A DNA stretch of 64,000 bases, from positions 28,366,345 through 28,430,344 of the forward strand of contig OW203762.1 in NCBI GenBank assembly GCA_934045905.1, read 5' to 3'. The notes below the pieces were generated by a model. It saw only the letters and a list, made by a program, of their open reading frames with translations. It did not search any database and was not told the origin of the DNA. This document shows, in pieces, positions 1 to 11,398 of the stretch. The position numbers and the translations under genes are program-made. How positions within the stretch are numbered: the first letter of the stretch is position 1; each line of letters starts with the position of its first letter. This DNA is from Leuctra nigra (lineage: Eukaryota > Arthropoda > Insecta > Plecoptera > Leuctridae).

Positions 1-3000
1 CTCCCTATATCACGAACAAGTGTGATATCGAACAGCGAAAACTTTCTCCCAAACATCGAATTACCTTTATAATGACAGAAAAAATACGCTTGATAATTTT
101 TTGAAAGAAGGTCTGTACTAGAGAACAATGAATCTCCACAATGATACGAGCATTCTGTACACGTAAACATGACGAAAACCTACTTTTTCTGTGGTTTATT
201 ACTGAAGACACAAAGACAGTGTCTTTTAGGAATAGAGGGGCAAATAACAAACCTAGATATAGAATACAAAGAAATGAACAGAACATGAAGAGAAATGAAT
301 GAACAGAAATGAGAAGAGAACAATACATGACAAAAATAGATGTTTTTACCATTACAACGAATAGAATTATCCAGGTGGAATTTAAAAGATAATATCAGCA
401 TGGTTTTATTATTAGACGTTCGTGCTCTTTTCTTCGCGTTAATAATGATGCCATACTAAAAGCCAGAAATCGATCTTTACACTATCTCGGTCTTTCTTTT
501 AAACTTCAACTTTAAAAAGTAGAATATTACGGCAAGTTCACACCTCGGCTGAAAGATATCTATTTTCTAAAGTGAAAATCATTCATACAATGTGTATGTC
601 AGTATGTGTGCAAGTGAAATTTACTGGAATGACAAATATAAATATGCAGGTGGCATTAGAACGAGAAGATCTTCTGCCATTAATTTAATATTTCCAAGTA
701 ATTCGCTGTATGATGACTATGTAGTTATACCTACATGAGACTGTGGAATTTCAAATTAACCCACTCTAATCATTGGTTTCACTGAATCGCCATAAAGATT
801 GGTTAGGTTAATTAGAGTAGGTACGAGATACGTCAACGAATCTCTAATACTAATAAGCACTGCTTCGTACCAAGATCAGTGTTCGTACAGGTTGTTATTC
901 ATTATTATACATTATCCTCATATAAACGGTAGGTATACCGATAGTGCAGTGTTGATCCAGGTGTTACTGTTTGATAAAGGTGATGAGATGAATATGCGGA
1001 TATATGTAGTACCTACATGGGCCAAAAATAATAAAATACGTATCACATTATCCGATTTAAGGAATTAATTTCTCAAAAAATCGCGATCACCGATCACCGT
1101 TTTTGTCGCAAATGGTCAACTTGCGTGCAGTAGGTAATGGTAAAGTAGTTAAAGTAATTCACTTTCATATTCAATCGATTGAAAATACAAATATGTTGAT
1201 CGATAAGTAGAATGATAAAGTTACCATGCCAGCCACTTATTTTAAAATGTGTATCACCTGGTAAAAATAAAAGAAATTAAAAAAACTTGAAATCTAAACT
1301 TGAAGAAATTTATTTTTTATCACATGTTATCGCGAAAATAAAAATCACACTTGTCTTGAAACCAGCGATGCTTGAAATGTACAGAGATCTATTATTATCA
1401 CCTGCACTCTGCCTATCGCTAATGCTATAAAACCGGTTCTTAATCACAATGAATCATCATCGCAGCCATGTGACTTCACTTCATACAATTAAAATAACAA
1501 TTATGTACACTACTAATTGCACTGCATCCAAATAACTCATCTCAGGGTACTGGCAAGAAGGTACACACAGATGAATAACCATTCCATTACTGCCACAGAG
1601 TCAGACCACTTGGGCACTGGGTCGGATCACGATTTGCATCGGCGATTGCAAAGTGAATTCAAAACTACAAACCAAACGCCGAGTTGAAAAAAAGAAAAAT
1701 CAATTCTAATTAACGTGTCAGAAACGCTAACTGGTAAGAAACGTTCCTCAGCCAATTCTTATCTAAGTATCTCTATTATTTAATTATGCATGAGAAATAA
1801 GTTACCGCAACACAATCATAATAGCTGGCTATTTGCATAAGCGTTCCACATTAGTCGCTATTCTAAGGCAAAGACAGATTCTAGTTAAGATCGCGCAAAA
1901 GCGTCATGCTGCAGTGAAAGTGATAATCTCGTCGGTTAGTTGCATGCGCACCGGAGGGATTTAATTAGCTCTCGTTAAACCGATTAATACCAGACCTACT
2001 GGATAATGCCTAGGCATCGAGACTCGTCGAACCAAGCTCATCTGAAAATCTTGTTGACTTCTTTCCTTGCTGACTTCTTCTTTTCCCTCAGACTTTTCGG
2101 CGACATGGAACAATCCTGACGTATAGTCTCCAACTGAAAGGTTTAGTTCCCTTCTTTCTTCCTCCACTTTCTTCTCCAAAGTCTATGATCGTCTTTGTGA
2201 GTCTTCTTATCCTTCTTTTGTCTCAGAATTATTCAGTGTGAGATATGCTTCTCTCTGCTATGCAAGTCATGTCCAACATCGTAAGCAATCTTTGCGTAGT
2301 TATCGCAGTTATTCTTCCTCTTATTACTTCCTTCATTCTTCCTCGTATTACCTACATTCCTCATCCTAACTTTACCTTGACTCCACAAAAATGAAAAGCA
2401 AAAACCCTAACTCTGATATGATTGATGAAAATTCGAAAGAAAATCTGGAGAGGTACTGTCAAAAAGGTGGTCCTTTATGGATATGACAAGTGCTTAGCTG
2501 AACTATATAGCTAGGTACCTAGAGATTAGCACTACAGATAATTCGTAAAATGCTCCAGTGTTTCTTACCTACTTCATTAAAGCACCTTTTGTAAATTGTG
2601 TGACCTGACATTTACCTACTCATTACAAATTACTTCAAATAAATGTAAAATAATCCCATAAGTACTTGTTGTTTTTGAACGATAATTCAATTGAAACCTA
2701 TAATAAATAAAATCAGTATGTATCACAAATAATCTTCATTATGCATTGAATAATAATTCGGAAGTAGAATTGTTCTACAAACGATGTTTTACAAGAAAAG
2801 TTTTATAGAAATATATTATTTTCGCTGTTGTAAACCTGTGAACACTTATTTGTAGTCTATAGCATGGCATAATCATGTAAATTGCAGTATATTAATAAAT
2901 AATAAACATAATAACGAAGACCTTTCACGACCATCAAATTTATTTAGATTCTATCGAGACAATCTAATAAAAACTCGGCGTCTACTCCCTCGTCTGACGA

Positions 3001-4412
3001 AATTGGACTGTCGAGATATTGAATTTGCTTTGATCGCAAGATTGTGGAAAGGTTGTTTAAGCTTTAGTCAATCGAAGTCTAATTTTAGTCACTTGACAAA
3101 ATCCAACAAAATCCCGGGACGAGAGTCTCTTACGTACAATTAAAAAAAAAACGATTTCATCCAATTATTCCTCGTCGAAGTGCTACAACCCACCCTTGAA
3201 CATTTGTAGGTATATTAACTCTTCCCTTCGATTATAATCTGCTTAACCCAGGAAACCATTCAGTGACATCGTCGCTGGTAGAGAAGAATTAATATCACGA
3301 CTGAATCTTGAGAGCACGACGATACTTTCAAGGAAAGACGAAGGCAAGAATTACCATAGTAACACGGTATTACTGATACAATAATGCTAATTGTCGAGAG
3401 TGAATCTTAAAGACAGACACCATGTGAAAATGAAATAGAAACTTTCTTAGCACCGCTGCATTTCTTCTCAAGACGAAAACACAATGATAATAAGGAAGTG
3501 CATACACCCACCTATTATAGTAAATAATGTATGTTTTCACGATGCATTCGTTGATATTTTACTGGAGGAAAGAAGCAAGGTTATTAGTATCATAAAGTTA
3601 GTAATAGGCAAAGATAAATTCCATTTATCAATACAATTTTTCAACGCTGTAGGCACACTGACACAGTGGTCAGTGGTCATCATTCATTGTTAGTACTACC
3701 AGTAAATGGAATGTAATTCTCCTTGGCATAAATAATTTCTTGTCAATTATTCGAATCGAAATAATTACATCAACAGGTATTGGTAAGATGCCTATCATAT
3801 GGGACCGGGTTGTTAAATAGAGTAGGTACGTGCATGCACGCAAACTACACATGAGTGTACTTTTTATCTACGGTACTAGAAGGTATAAAATTAAAATTAA
3901 ATAACGTTGAATACCCAGTATTAACGTAATTATTTCAAGGCACACTACAAAAGTTACGCTTGCGAATCCTATGTTATGCTCCCTTAACCAAATCGGTCTC
4001 TGTAAAGAGCTATACATTTATAACAAAAAGATCTCCAACAAATGTTTTATTATTATTAACACTATGAATCACATCTCTCGATAATGTAGACACGGATAAC
4101 GATGCACCGAGTCTATTTTCATGCCACATGTGAGGGGGCGTGCCTAGCACATGTCCAAACTGCCCTTCGGAAGCCGAAGAACGACCCATAAAAATCACAC
4201 CCAGATACGCAATATTTAATGCAGTGACACTTATGCCAATTTACATTAAACATGTAAACACAGTGTTTCTCAGATTGCACTTCTGTCACCAGTGCACATT
4301 CGGTATATGTCTATTTGTTAAAAAACAAGCTACCTACTGCCCTTATCAACAGTTGATAAAATGTTTCAGCAGTCAAAAACTGTTGTAGAATATAAAAATG
4401 GGCTTAGCTTAC
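1..4412. other. Non-coding stretch, probably intron 1 of the gene whose first exon lies at 4413-4532
   Basis: I see no exon, RNA gene or clear mobile element here. Open frames are short, low-complexity and unlike known proteins. If the exon at 4413-4532 is real, its next exon must lie further left on the minus strand, so this is intron or off-gene DNA. The sequence is AT-rich with scattered GGTACC-type short palindromes. Confidence 0.5.
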
Positions 4413-4532
4413 CTCATCAGCTTTCGGATGGACGTGATTACATTGTCTATGCGTGAACATACCATTCACGGAAATAATAAATAAACACACGAGCACTAAA
4501 CAAATCGCCTTCCACTTGACTCTCGATGCCAT
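4413..4532 (-). CDS. First coding exon of a signal-peptide protein, possibly leishmanolysin-like peptidase (partial)
   Basis: On the minus strand ATG at 4532-4530 (context GGAAACATGG) opens a 40-codon exon that ends at a good donor (GATGAG then GTAAGC). The product begins with a basic tip (MASRVKWK) and a hydrophobic stretch (AICLVLVCLFIISVNG), a classical secretory signal or N-terminal anchor. It continues with a Cys/His-rich segment, QCNHVHPKADE. That segment resembles, from memory, the start of mature leishmanolysin-like (invadolysin, M8 metallopeptidase) proteins, where a Cys-His motif precedes the pro-region. The zinc-site exon (HExxH) is not in the window, so the family call is tentative. 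An in-frame upstream ATG at 4586 would add 18 residues but would bury the signal peptide, so I prefer the inner start. Confidence 0.5.
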
Positions 4533-6297
4533 GTTTCCTCCGAAGATGCTTTGACACTGACAGCTCGCCGGACTCTCGCTGAACAACGGACAAGTGTTCA
4601 GTCGATAGCGCTGTCACGCGGCGAGGACGCAAACTATCTGGAGGCGGGAAAATCTTTAAATCGATATTTTTCATAAACAAGAAACAACATAAAAGCTACT
4701 CAGAAAATATTTTAAAAAACGTGGGATAATACTTCTTTCCCGACAACAGATTATATTTTCTTACTAAAAGTGGTATTTATCTGAGGTTCCAAAGGACATT
4801 GACTGTTCAGAAAGAAATTATTTCATAGGGGTTGATACCAACTTGATGATAATCAGTGGTTAATTTGTATCAGGAAAGGTGGGTTAGCCCAAGATCTCTG
4901 GGGTAAGCCAACCCCACAATTGTCATGGGAAACGCATTACCATACGGAATCAATGGGGGGCTGGGGGGGAGGGCCCCCCAGAAGAACGCAGCCCCGGAAA
5001 ATTTTGAATTTCTGGAATGAATTTGGTGCATTTTTGTAAGATATTTGAACCAATTTTTACCTCCACGAAAAATTTAAGAGTTATTATTATTAAAGAGAAT
5101 ATTTATATAAAAGGTGGGTAAGCCCGGCTTACCCTCCAAAAAAGGTGGGTAAGCTGGGCTTACGCCCAAATTAAGCACTGATGATAATGCATTTACTCTT
5201 TGAAGCATGGTGCTATTAAAAATATACCACAATCACATTAAAAACCACTTTCCCGACCTTTGGAGCACGTGATATGAATTTAATACCACTTTGATTATTT
5301 TTTTAAATTAATTTATGCATAATATAATCCATTTGCTGTAAGAATGTTGACATATACAGTCAAGCCATTAGATTGTCATCCAGCAATCTATTAAAAACTT
5401 AAAATCAATTTATTAATATTATATTATTATAAATATAATTACAGCTATAAATTACGGAGACCGGTGGGTTATCATCCTAGGGATAGCTGTGTTACAGAAA
5501 TAAAAAATCAGGAAATTGTCCATTAATAAAATCCATTACAGAAGGATATTTGCAATGAAATAGATTTATTTATAAACAAACAAGGCAGACCATTAGTTGT
5601 TAAATAAAAGCAATGGTATCTATCTACCAAATTGGGAAATCAAGATGTTTAAAACAAATAAATCCATGGAACATTATTTTGAACCTTTTTAAAATTATAC
5701 CTATTTCCTAGGTAGGTACCTATTTACAATATTATTTTACTCTTTGGTAACAAGCCATAATGTACATTAAGTACCTGAAAGATAAGCGTACACGAACTAC
5801 TATCACAACAAAATATATTACCATTAAGTACAGGTAATGAATGCTACGATATACCTATATTATTATTAGCCCTGCCCAACACTATATACATAGTATATAT
5901 AGCAGTCAGCGGAGCAACTCTGCGACAAAATTAAGTGAAATTTTCTTACCTGATACCAAATATAAGTACCTATCTATATAAATTCCTTGGAATGAGACGC
6001 CGAATTATTATCTCAAAAAGTCACCACACCGAACATAAATAATAGACAACATAATTAATACCTAGGAAGCAAATTCGCATAAGAAAGGAGTAATCTCCTC
6101 AATCTACAATAGAGTACAAGGGAGACTATAACGACAAACTACACAGCTATTCCAACAGAGTCAGGAATAATCCTTGTCTATAACACAATGGATAACTGAA
6201 AAGAAGTAGAGAACTAATAACAATCAACAGCTAGCACTACCCTGTAGTGTCCAGTCATTAAACTATTGTCGAGTCTTGCATTGCTTTGCATAGGCCA
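4533..6297. other. Intergenic region between divergent-from-left exon and sideroflexin-2 3' end
   Basis: Contains the promoter side of the left gene and the 3' flank of sideroflexin-2. It also holds the repeat at 4852-5182. No coding signal was found. A minus-strand AATAAA-type signal (TTTATT on plus near 5563) could serve sideroflexin-2, but this is unproven. Confidence 0.5.
4852..5182. repeat. G-rich dispersed element with CAGTGGTTAATTT end
   Basis: Starts with ATCAGTGGTTAATTTG and ends near a partial inverse (CCAAATTAAGCACTGAT). The interior has GTGGGTTAGCCC-type segments repeated on both ends and a run of G/C blocks (GGGGGGCTGGGG). A second copy with the same ends and the same inner GCCCCGGA / AATTT / GGTGCATTTTTGTA-like segments, inverted, lies at 14643-14940. 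Probably a MITE-like non-autonomous element; family not identified. Confidence 0.6.
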
Positions 6298-9200
6298 TTA
6301 CAATCCCTTATTGAAGTAGAGGTATGACGGCATTTTGTCCCCGTATTTCTTGTGCAGTATTTCATATTGGTCGGGTTCCAAAAACTTTAATGTCTTCACA
6401 CTCAATGGACTGTAAAGAGAGAAATGGACAGTTGTGAATCACGAGCAAAAATTGGGATACTACGCAGCTTTATGAACCAAGTCGTAATACCTATAGTAAA
6501 TGGTAAGTAATTGGAGAGTACTATGTAAAAGTAAGTAGTAGGTACCTAGTACTTAGTATTGTAGCAAGTAAATAAAAGGACTAGTATATTGAACTGTTTT
6601 TCCATTACTGTGATGTTTGCAACGAAAACGGCATCATATCATAAATCATTTCAACAAGAAAGTTTCAACACCGTATGAAACAGTGATGTGTTTTCGATGG
6701 CCATTTTGGAATCATGCCATAATCAATTGCAAGAACGACATTCATGGAAAAAAAGCTTAGAAGTCATGAACTGAACTCACCAATTCTGTGGGAAAATTGC
6801 ACAGGCAGTGGGCACCATGATCATTAAACTGGAAGAATTAATGAACTGTTTATACAAGTTATTAAATTATGTACTAAGTAATAAACATAATTTTATACCC
6901 AGATAGGTGGCAGTACTGGATCTGTTATTTTATTCCACTTATTCTGTTTGCTGTTTTTGCTGTTTGTGTACAGCAATTATATTTTACTACTTTGATTGAA
7001 ATCCATCCCATTTACAAATTATTAAAACAAAACAGTCTGCAGTCTCATCCGACACAAATTGAAACAAAGTGTTTATGGGTATTTTTCAATTGTAATCATT
7101 AATCAATAAAACTAAAATCGTACTCACAAGCAGCCTACAAACATGACTTGTATAGGAGCATGCATAGGCTTGATTCTCTGCATCCACGGATAAGTCTCCA
7201 GTTTCTGCATGACAATTGGAAGGATTGCTATGGAAGAAAGATAAGATAAGAAAATAAGAACTTGTCAATAACATGACTGACTGAGGGTCTGGGAGCTGTC
7301 GGTTCTTCGGTGTAAGCTCCAATATTAGTTTGTGAAGGTATCCCTAAAAAGGGCAGTTGTACAAACAATGTCCCATTGTGTTCAATGTTCAATTGTGTTG
7401 AACAATGTCCCTTTTAGGGCCACCTTCACAAACTAAGATTGGAGTTTACATCGAAGAGCCGAAAATATGGAGTATCTAACAGTCAAAACCAAGATTATTT
7501 CCGATAAATTATTTCAATTACTTCGTTTTTTACCTTCTTATCTAATTAAGATTATATTATAAATAAAATAATAATAAAATATAATTTTTTGCTTTTTATA
7601 ACATTATTTTTCCTCAGGCTCTTAGTACTCATCCTAGCTGGAGCCTCTAAGATTCTAATGGGTTAGCCAGTACAAAATTTAAAATTTCAATGAACATTTA
7701 CACCTGTGGGGGCAATGATTGAAGTTTTACAACCATTATAAATCCAATGTACACCCGTGGAAACAAGTCCTTGACACTCTCCTTTCAATCCTCACCACAT
7801 TCAAACAACTTTTCCAGTGATATGGGTCGGGGGGAGCCAAAACTAACGTAAATGCATGGAAAGGAGTGGTACAGGGACTTGTTGCTGCGTGTACCTCCAA
7901 AACATACTTTAATTCTAATATTTCATTCAACAAAAGAAACTTACTCATCCCAGGTGCGCACATAACGATTCTCGAGAACACAACTTGGGAGATCCCCTTG
8001 ACAGCGGCGAACTTGGACTTGACGCCGACACTATTGCCGTTGGCATCCAACATGTCTACGCCATTGGTCAGTTCGTTCTGTCTCATCAACGGTATGTTGA
8101 CACAGTTAGCCGAAGCCACTGCGATGAACGGAACATATCTTTGGACCAGAGTGCTTGCTCGCTTCTCCCAGAACGCACGGCAACCAAACGCTGTCAGCAT
8201 AGCTGACGCAGTGGCCGTCACGTAGGCAAAGCCAAGTTGGTTTGTCGTAATGGGCGAGTTGGCATTCCTGGACAACAACAAAAAATTGCAAAATTAAATG
8301 ACATCCAGGAAAAGTTGAATAATGAGTTATAATTTAACAAATTAGTAATTGGAAACACGGTTCAAGTTTCCTTGAAGGGGTTGAACTCAACCGTTGATTT
8401 CAAGGAAACATGATTTAGAGAATTTAGACGATTTAATGCATATTGTTGATTGAACTTGCGGTGAAATTAATACTAATTGGTTAAAGTATTTCAAGCCTTG
8501 AAGAAAAATAGAACATGTTCTAATTGAAAAGGTTGAAGGATGTCCTGAATTCAAGACTTGGATGCGTGTTAAATGCTTTGAATGTTTTCATTTAGTTAGA
8601 CGATCCAAGTCTTAAATTCAACCCTTTTGAAAGGGTTGAATTCGAGGAAACTTGAATTGTGTAATTCAGCCTACAACAGTAAAATATTTAATTTGGTAGG
8701 TAAATTAGAAATCTTTCTAAAAATTGCTACAAATTTTAAATTTATATTTTTTAACCAATACCTAGGTACTACATATTAGAATTTGGATGAAATTTTTGGA
8801 AAGTCTTAATGAACTTGAAAATTTCAAATTCATCACACCATTCTGAAAAGTCAAAAATTGTTTAAATTTTGAATCAATCAGAGGATTGTGTTAAAATTTC
8901 AGTCTGCAAACACTTGAGGTGGTATTTACATGCATGCAAAATATCAGCTCGATCGGAGATATGGTGGACCAGAATGTCGCCAACAATGTGAAAAAAAAAA
9001 ACAGTGGTCCATGCCAGAAGTCAAAAGGAGTTGTTCGCTCAATAAGTACCTACCTAAGTACCTAATAAGCTGGCAATACTACCAAGGATCCTTCCACAGC
9101 CCACAAACAGACCTTCACATACCTGTTAGTGTAATTAACAACTGCATTGAATGACTGATTGATCCATTGCCAAAACACAACGGCAGTCTTTGTCTGATAG

Positions 9201-9736
9201 AACTGTAACATGGCGCCTGTGATTGCCATGCCGCCCGGCACTTGGAAGGACATACGCCCGAACACATTCTGCAGATCGCCGGTGTCCGGATGAAAGGCCG
9301 ACTCGTACAGTTTCTTGGCGTAGATGATCTGCTCGCGGGTTGTGTCGGATGGCTCTTTACCCACGCGGTATTGCTCGACAAGTTCTTTTGCTTTTAGTAG
9401 TGTAGACTCCCCTACGACAACTGTGCGAGGGTCCTGCAACAATTTTTTAAATTTGTATGAAGGTATAGTTGTAGGTACCTAATTCTCCAAAAACCAAGAA
9501 AGTATTGAATTAAGTTCAATTTGAATCACTAATACTGGTGGAAAACAACTTAGTTTAATGTTTTAATATACTAGAGAGTTTCAATAGTAGGTACCTAGGT
9601 ACTACCTATCCGTTGTTTCCCTTTCAGATCCTCAAAAATGGCTTACCGTAACCCAACAAAAGTGTTTCCATCTTCCCATAAATGTATCTTGGCTCCACAG
9701 TGGCTGATCGATGGCTATGCGAGCATCAGGGGCCAT
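6298..9736 (-). CDS. Sfxn2: Sideroflexin-2, mitochondrial inner-membrane transporter
   Basis: Complete gene in six coding exons (9736-9647, 9433-9123, 8267-7945, 7227-7128, 6828-6781, 6409-6298), all with GT-AG borders and matching phase, giving 327 residues. That is the usual length of the sideroflexin family. Visible family signatures are HPDTG (about 78-82), GRMSFQVPGGM (89-99), FWQWINQSFNAVVNYTNR before the exon 2/3 junction, ANCVNIPLMR (about 187-196), APGM at the end of exon 3, and the C-terminal YFNKGL. The NVFGRMSFQVPGG and LMIMVPTACAIFPQ segments fit SFXN2 better than SFXN1/3. Family role: multipass carriers of the mitochondrial inner membrane; SFXN1/3 carry serine and SFXN2 is linked to iron and heme homeostasis. 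The ATG at 9736 sets a normal N-terminus (MAPDARIAIDQPLWSQDTF). The next gene, PWWP2-like, is divergent. Confidence 0.95.
7298..7463. repeat. Short inverted-repeat (MITE-like) element in a sideroflexin-2 intron
   Basis: Two arms of about 50 bases face each other. The left includes CAATATTAGTTTGTGAAGGT and CCTAAAAAGGG; the right is the near reverse complement (CCCTTTTAGGG, ACCTTCACAAACTAAGATTG). The loop contains repeats of CAATTGTGTT and CAATGTCCC. It lies in the intron between exons 3 and 4. Confidence 0.65.
8362..8656. repeat. Inverted-repeat element in sideroflexin-2 intron 2
   Basis: Ends are TTCAAGTTTCCTTGAAGG and the inverse GAGGAAACTTGAATT. The interior has further copies of the same words (CAAGGAAACATG, TTCAAGACTTGGATG versus ATCCAAGTCTTAAATTC, and AACCCTTTTGAAAGGGTT). 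This gives a nested foldback of about 300 bp, probably a MITE. Confidence 0.55.
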
Positions 9737-11398
9737 TTTGTGTGAAGCTCGTGTTACAAATTATTTGCACGTCTTACGGCCGCCGTTCTGATCTATAGAC
9801 ACCTATAGAGAACAAAATTGACTCTGGTAAACAGTACTGAAAGTAATTCATCAAACATCTTTAATGGAACATACTATTTGCAGTGATAAACTAAAAAAGA
9901 TCTATGGGTCAGGCACAAACTGTAGCTTGCAGGAATAAATAAAATGTACCTTGTTGAAAAATGAAATTATGGAATCGAATCCAATCTGTCTACACTGTAC
10001 CTAGTCGCTATGGTATAGTTCCTACCTAAGAACATTTGTAGTATGAACATAGAACCTTGGCCGAGAATGAGATGCTATTAGGTGGGAACACAGAATACAA
10101 ACAAACAAACAAACAGGATGAATTCGAACCCACTGCATCTATCTTGGCTGTATCATAAAAGTGGTGCTGGACCCTCCAAAATTCTAGACCTTTTGACAGG
10201 CGTCTGTCTTTTCAGCTCTGAAAATATCAATGTTATGATTTATGAGGCTACAAGATAGTTATGTGGTTTAAAACGAACAGGGATGTAGAGAATTGAAATA
10301 AATTTCTTTGCAAACTTACAGTTGATTATCCTCCAGAAAATAGCACAGTGACAGCACTTGCTCAGCTCAGCTGTCAGAGGAGAGACCGTGGGTGGTTGGC
10401 CACACCCCCTCGGCTCAAGGTTATGATGGGTATAATTTTAACTTTCAGCGCAAGATGGCGTTAGTAGCACTACAATGACATTTTCATTGATGCTGAAATA
10501 AAATTTATTTTTAAAAATAATAAAGCTCACATAGATAAAATAAATGAGAGCTTAGCCCTTGTTTGATACCACAAATTCCAAATGTTGTTTGAACCCTTTC
10601 AAATAGGTAGTTTAAAACACTTCTAAATTATTAACACTTATAAGTCGAAATATACCTACAAATGCAAAAAATGAAATGAACAATAATTTGATAAATCGAA
10701 GGCAAAGCGAAAGAGTAATAATTCATCAGTAGCTAATGTTTCAAACTCAAATTCTCATATTATCTCAACTTTCAAGTAAAACAGCATTTTAATTTAGTCC
10801 AATTTCACACATCTTAAAACTTTCGTTTTAAATTTTGTTTGTAAAATGTTTGATTTAAAACAAAGAGGACTAACCTCAATGCCACTTCAACAATTCACCC
10901 ACTTAAAATTTGCACAAACAATCTGAATGTGAACTCAGAATTTAACATTTTACAGATATTTTTAAATTTTATTTTGATAATTAACCATTTCATCAAAATA
11001 ATTAATAAAACATGCTTTTTACACCATTTTGGTGCAGGTTTCTTGTGTCTAGATATCTGTAATTGTAAATCAAATAAATCCAGATTTTTAAGAATTTTGT
11101 TTAATCTTCAATCGGACACTTACGAAATAAGGATAATAAGAAGGTCACTTTTGTCGAAAAATTTCAAAGTTAGCGTAATTAAAAAAAATACATGATTTTC
11201 ATGTAGAGGGGAGAATAAGGATTTTAAAGCCATACCATGGCCATACAATCAATCAATTCAATAATAAAACAAATTACCTGCCTCGTTAAAAAAATAAAAC
11301 AATACTAGTTCGAGCTGCGCATGCTCAGTTTGAACCAGCTGGAATGATCGCCTCGCCGAGGCGAGCGAGCAGTGGTGTAGAAAACAGACAACTTCAAC
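9737..11398. promoter_or_regulatory. Divergent intergenic region between sideroflexin-2 and PWWP2-like genes
   Basis: The two genes are transcribed away from each other from this 1.66-kb interval, so it must hold both promoters or 5' UTR exons. GC-richer islands sit near 9775-9790 (ACGGCCGCCGTTCTG), near 10370-10460 (containing CAAGATGGCG) and just before the PWWP2 start (11310-11400, with AACATGGCGGC spanning the ATG). No TATA box or exact start site can be assigned. Between the islands the sequence is AT-rich and unremarkable. Confidence 0.45.

Noticed and set aside
5440..5500. Possible mitochondrial large-rRNA insertion (word CATCCTAGGGATAGCTGTG)
   Set aside because: Similarity to the rRNA GGGATAAC core is limited to a few bases, with no flanking rRNA match that I can see.
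7866..8225. 119-codon plus-strand ORF opposite sideroflexin-2
   Set aside because: It is antisense to a conserved exon; the minus-strand frame has clear family motifs and splice sites.
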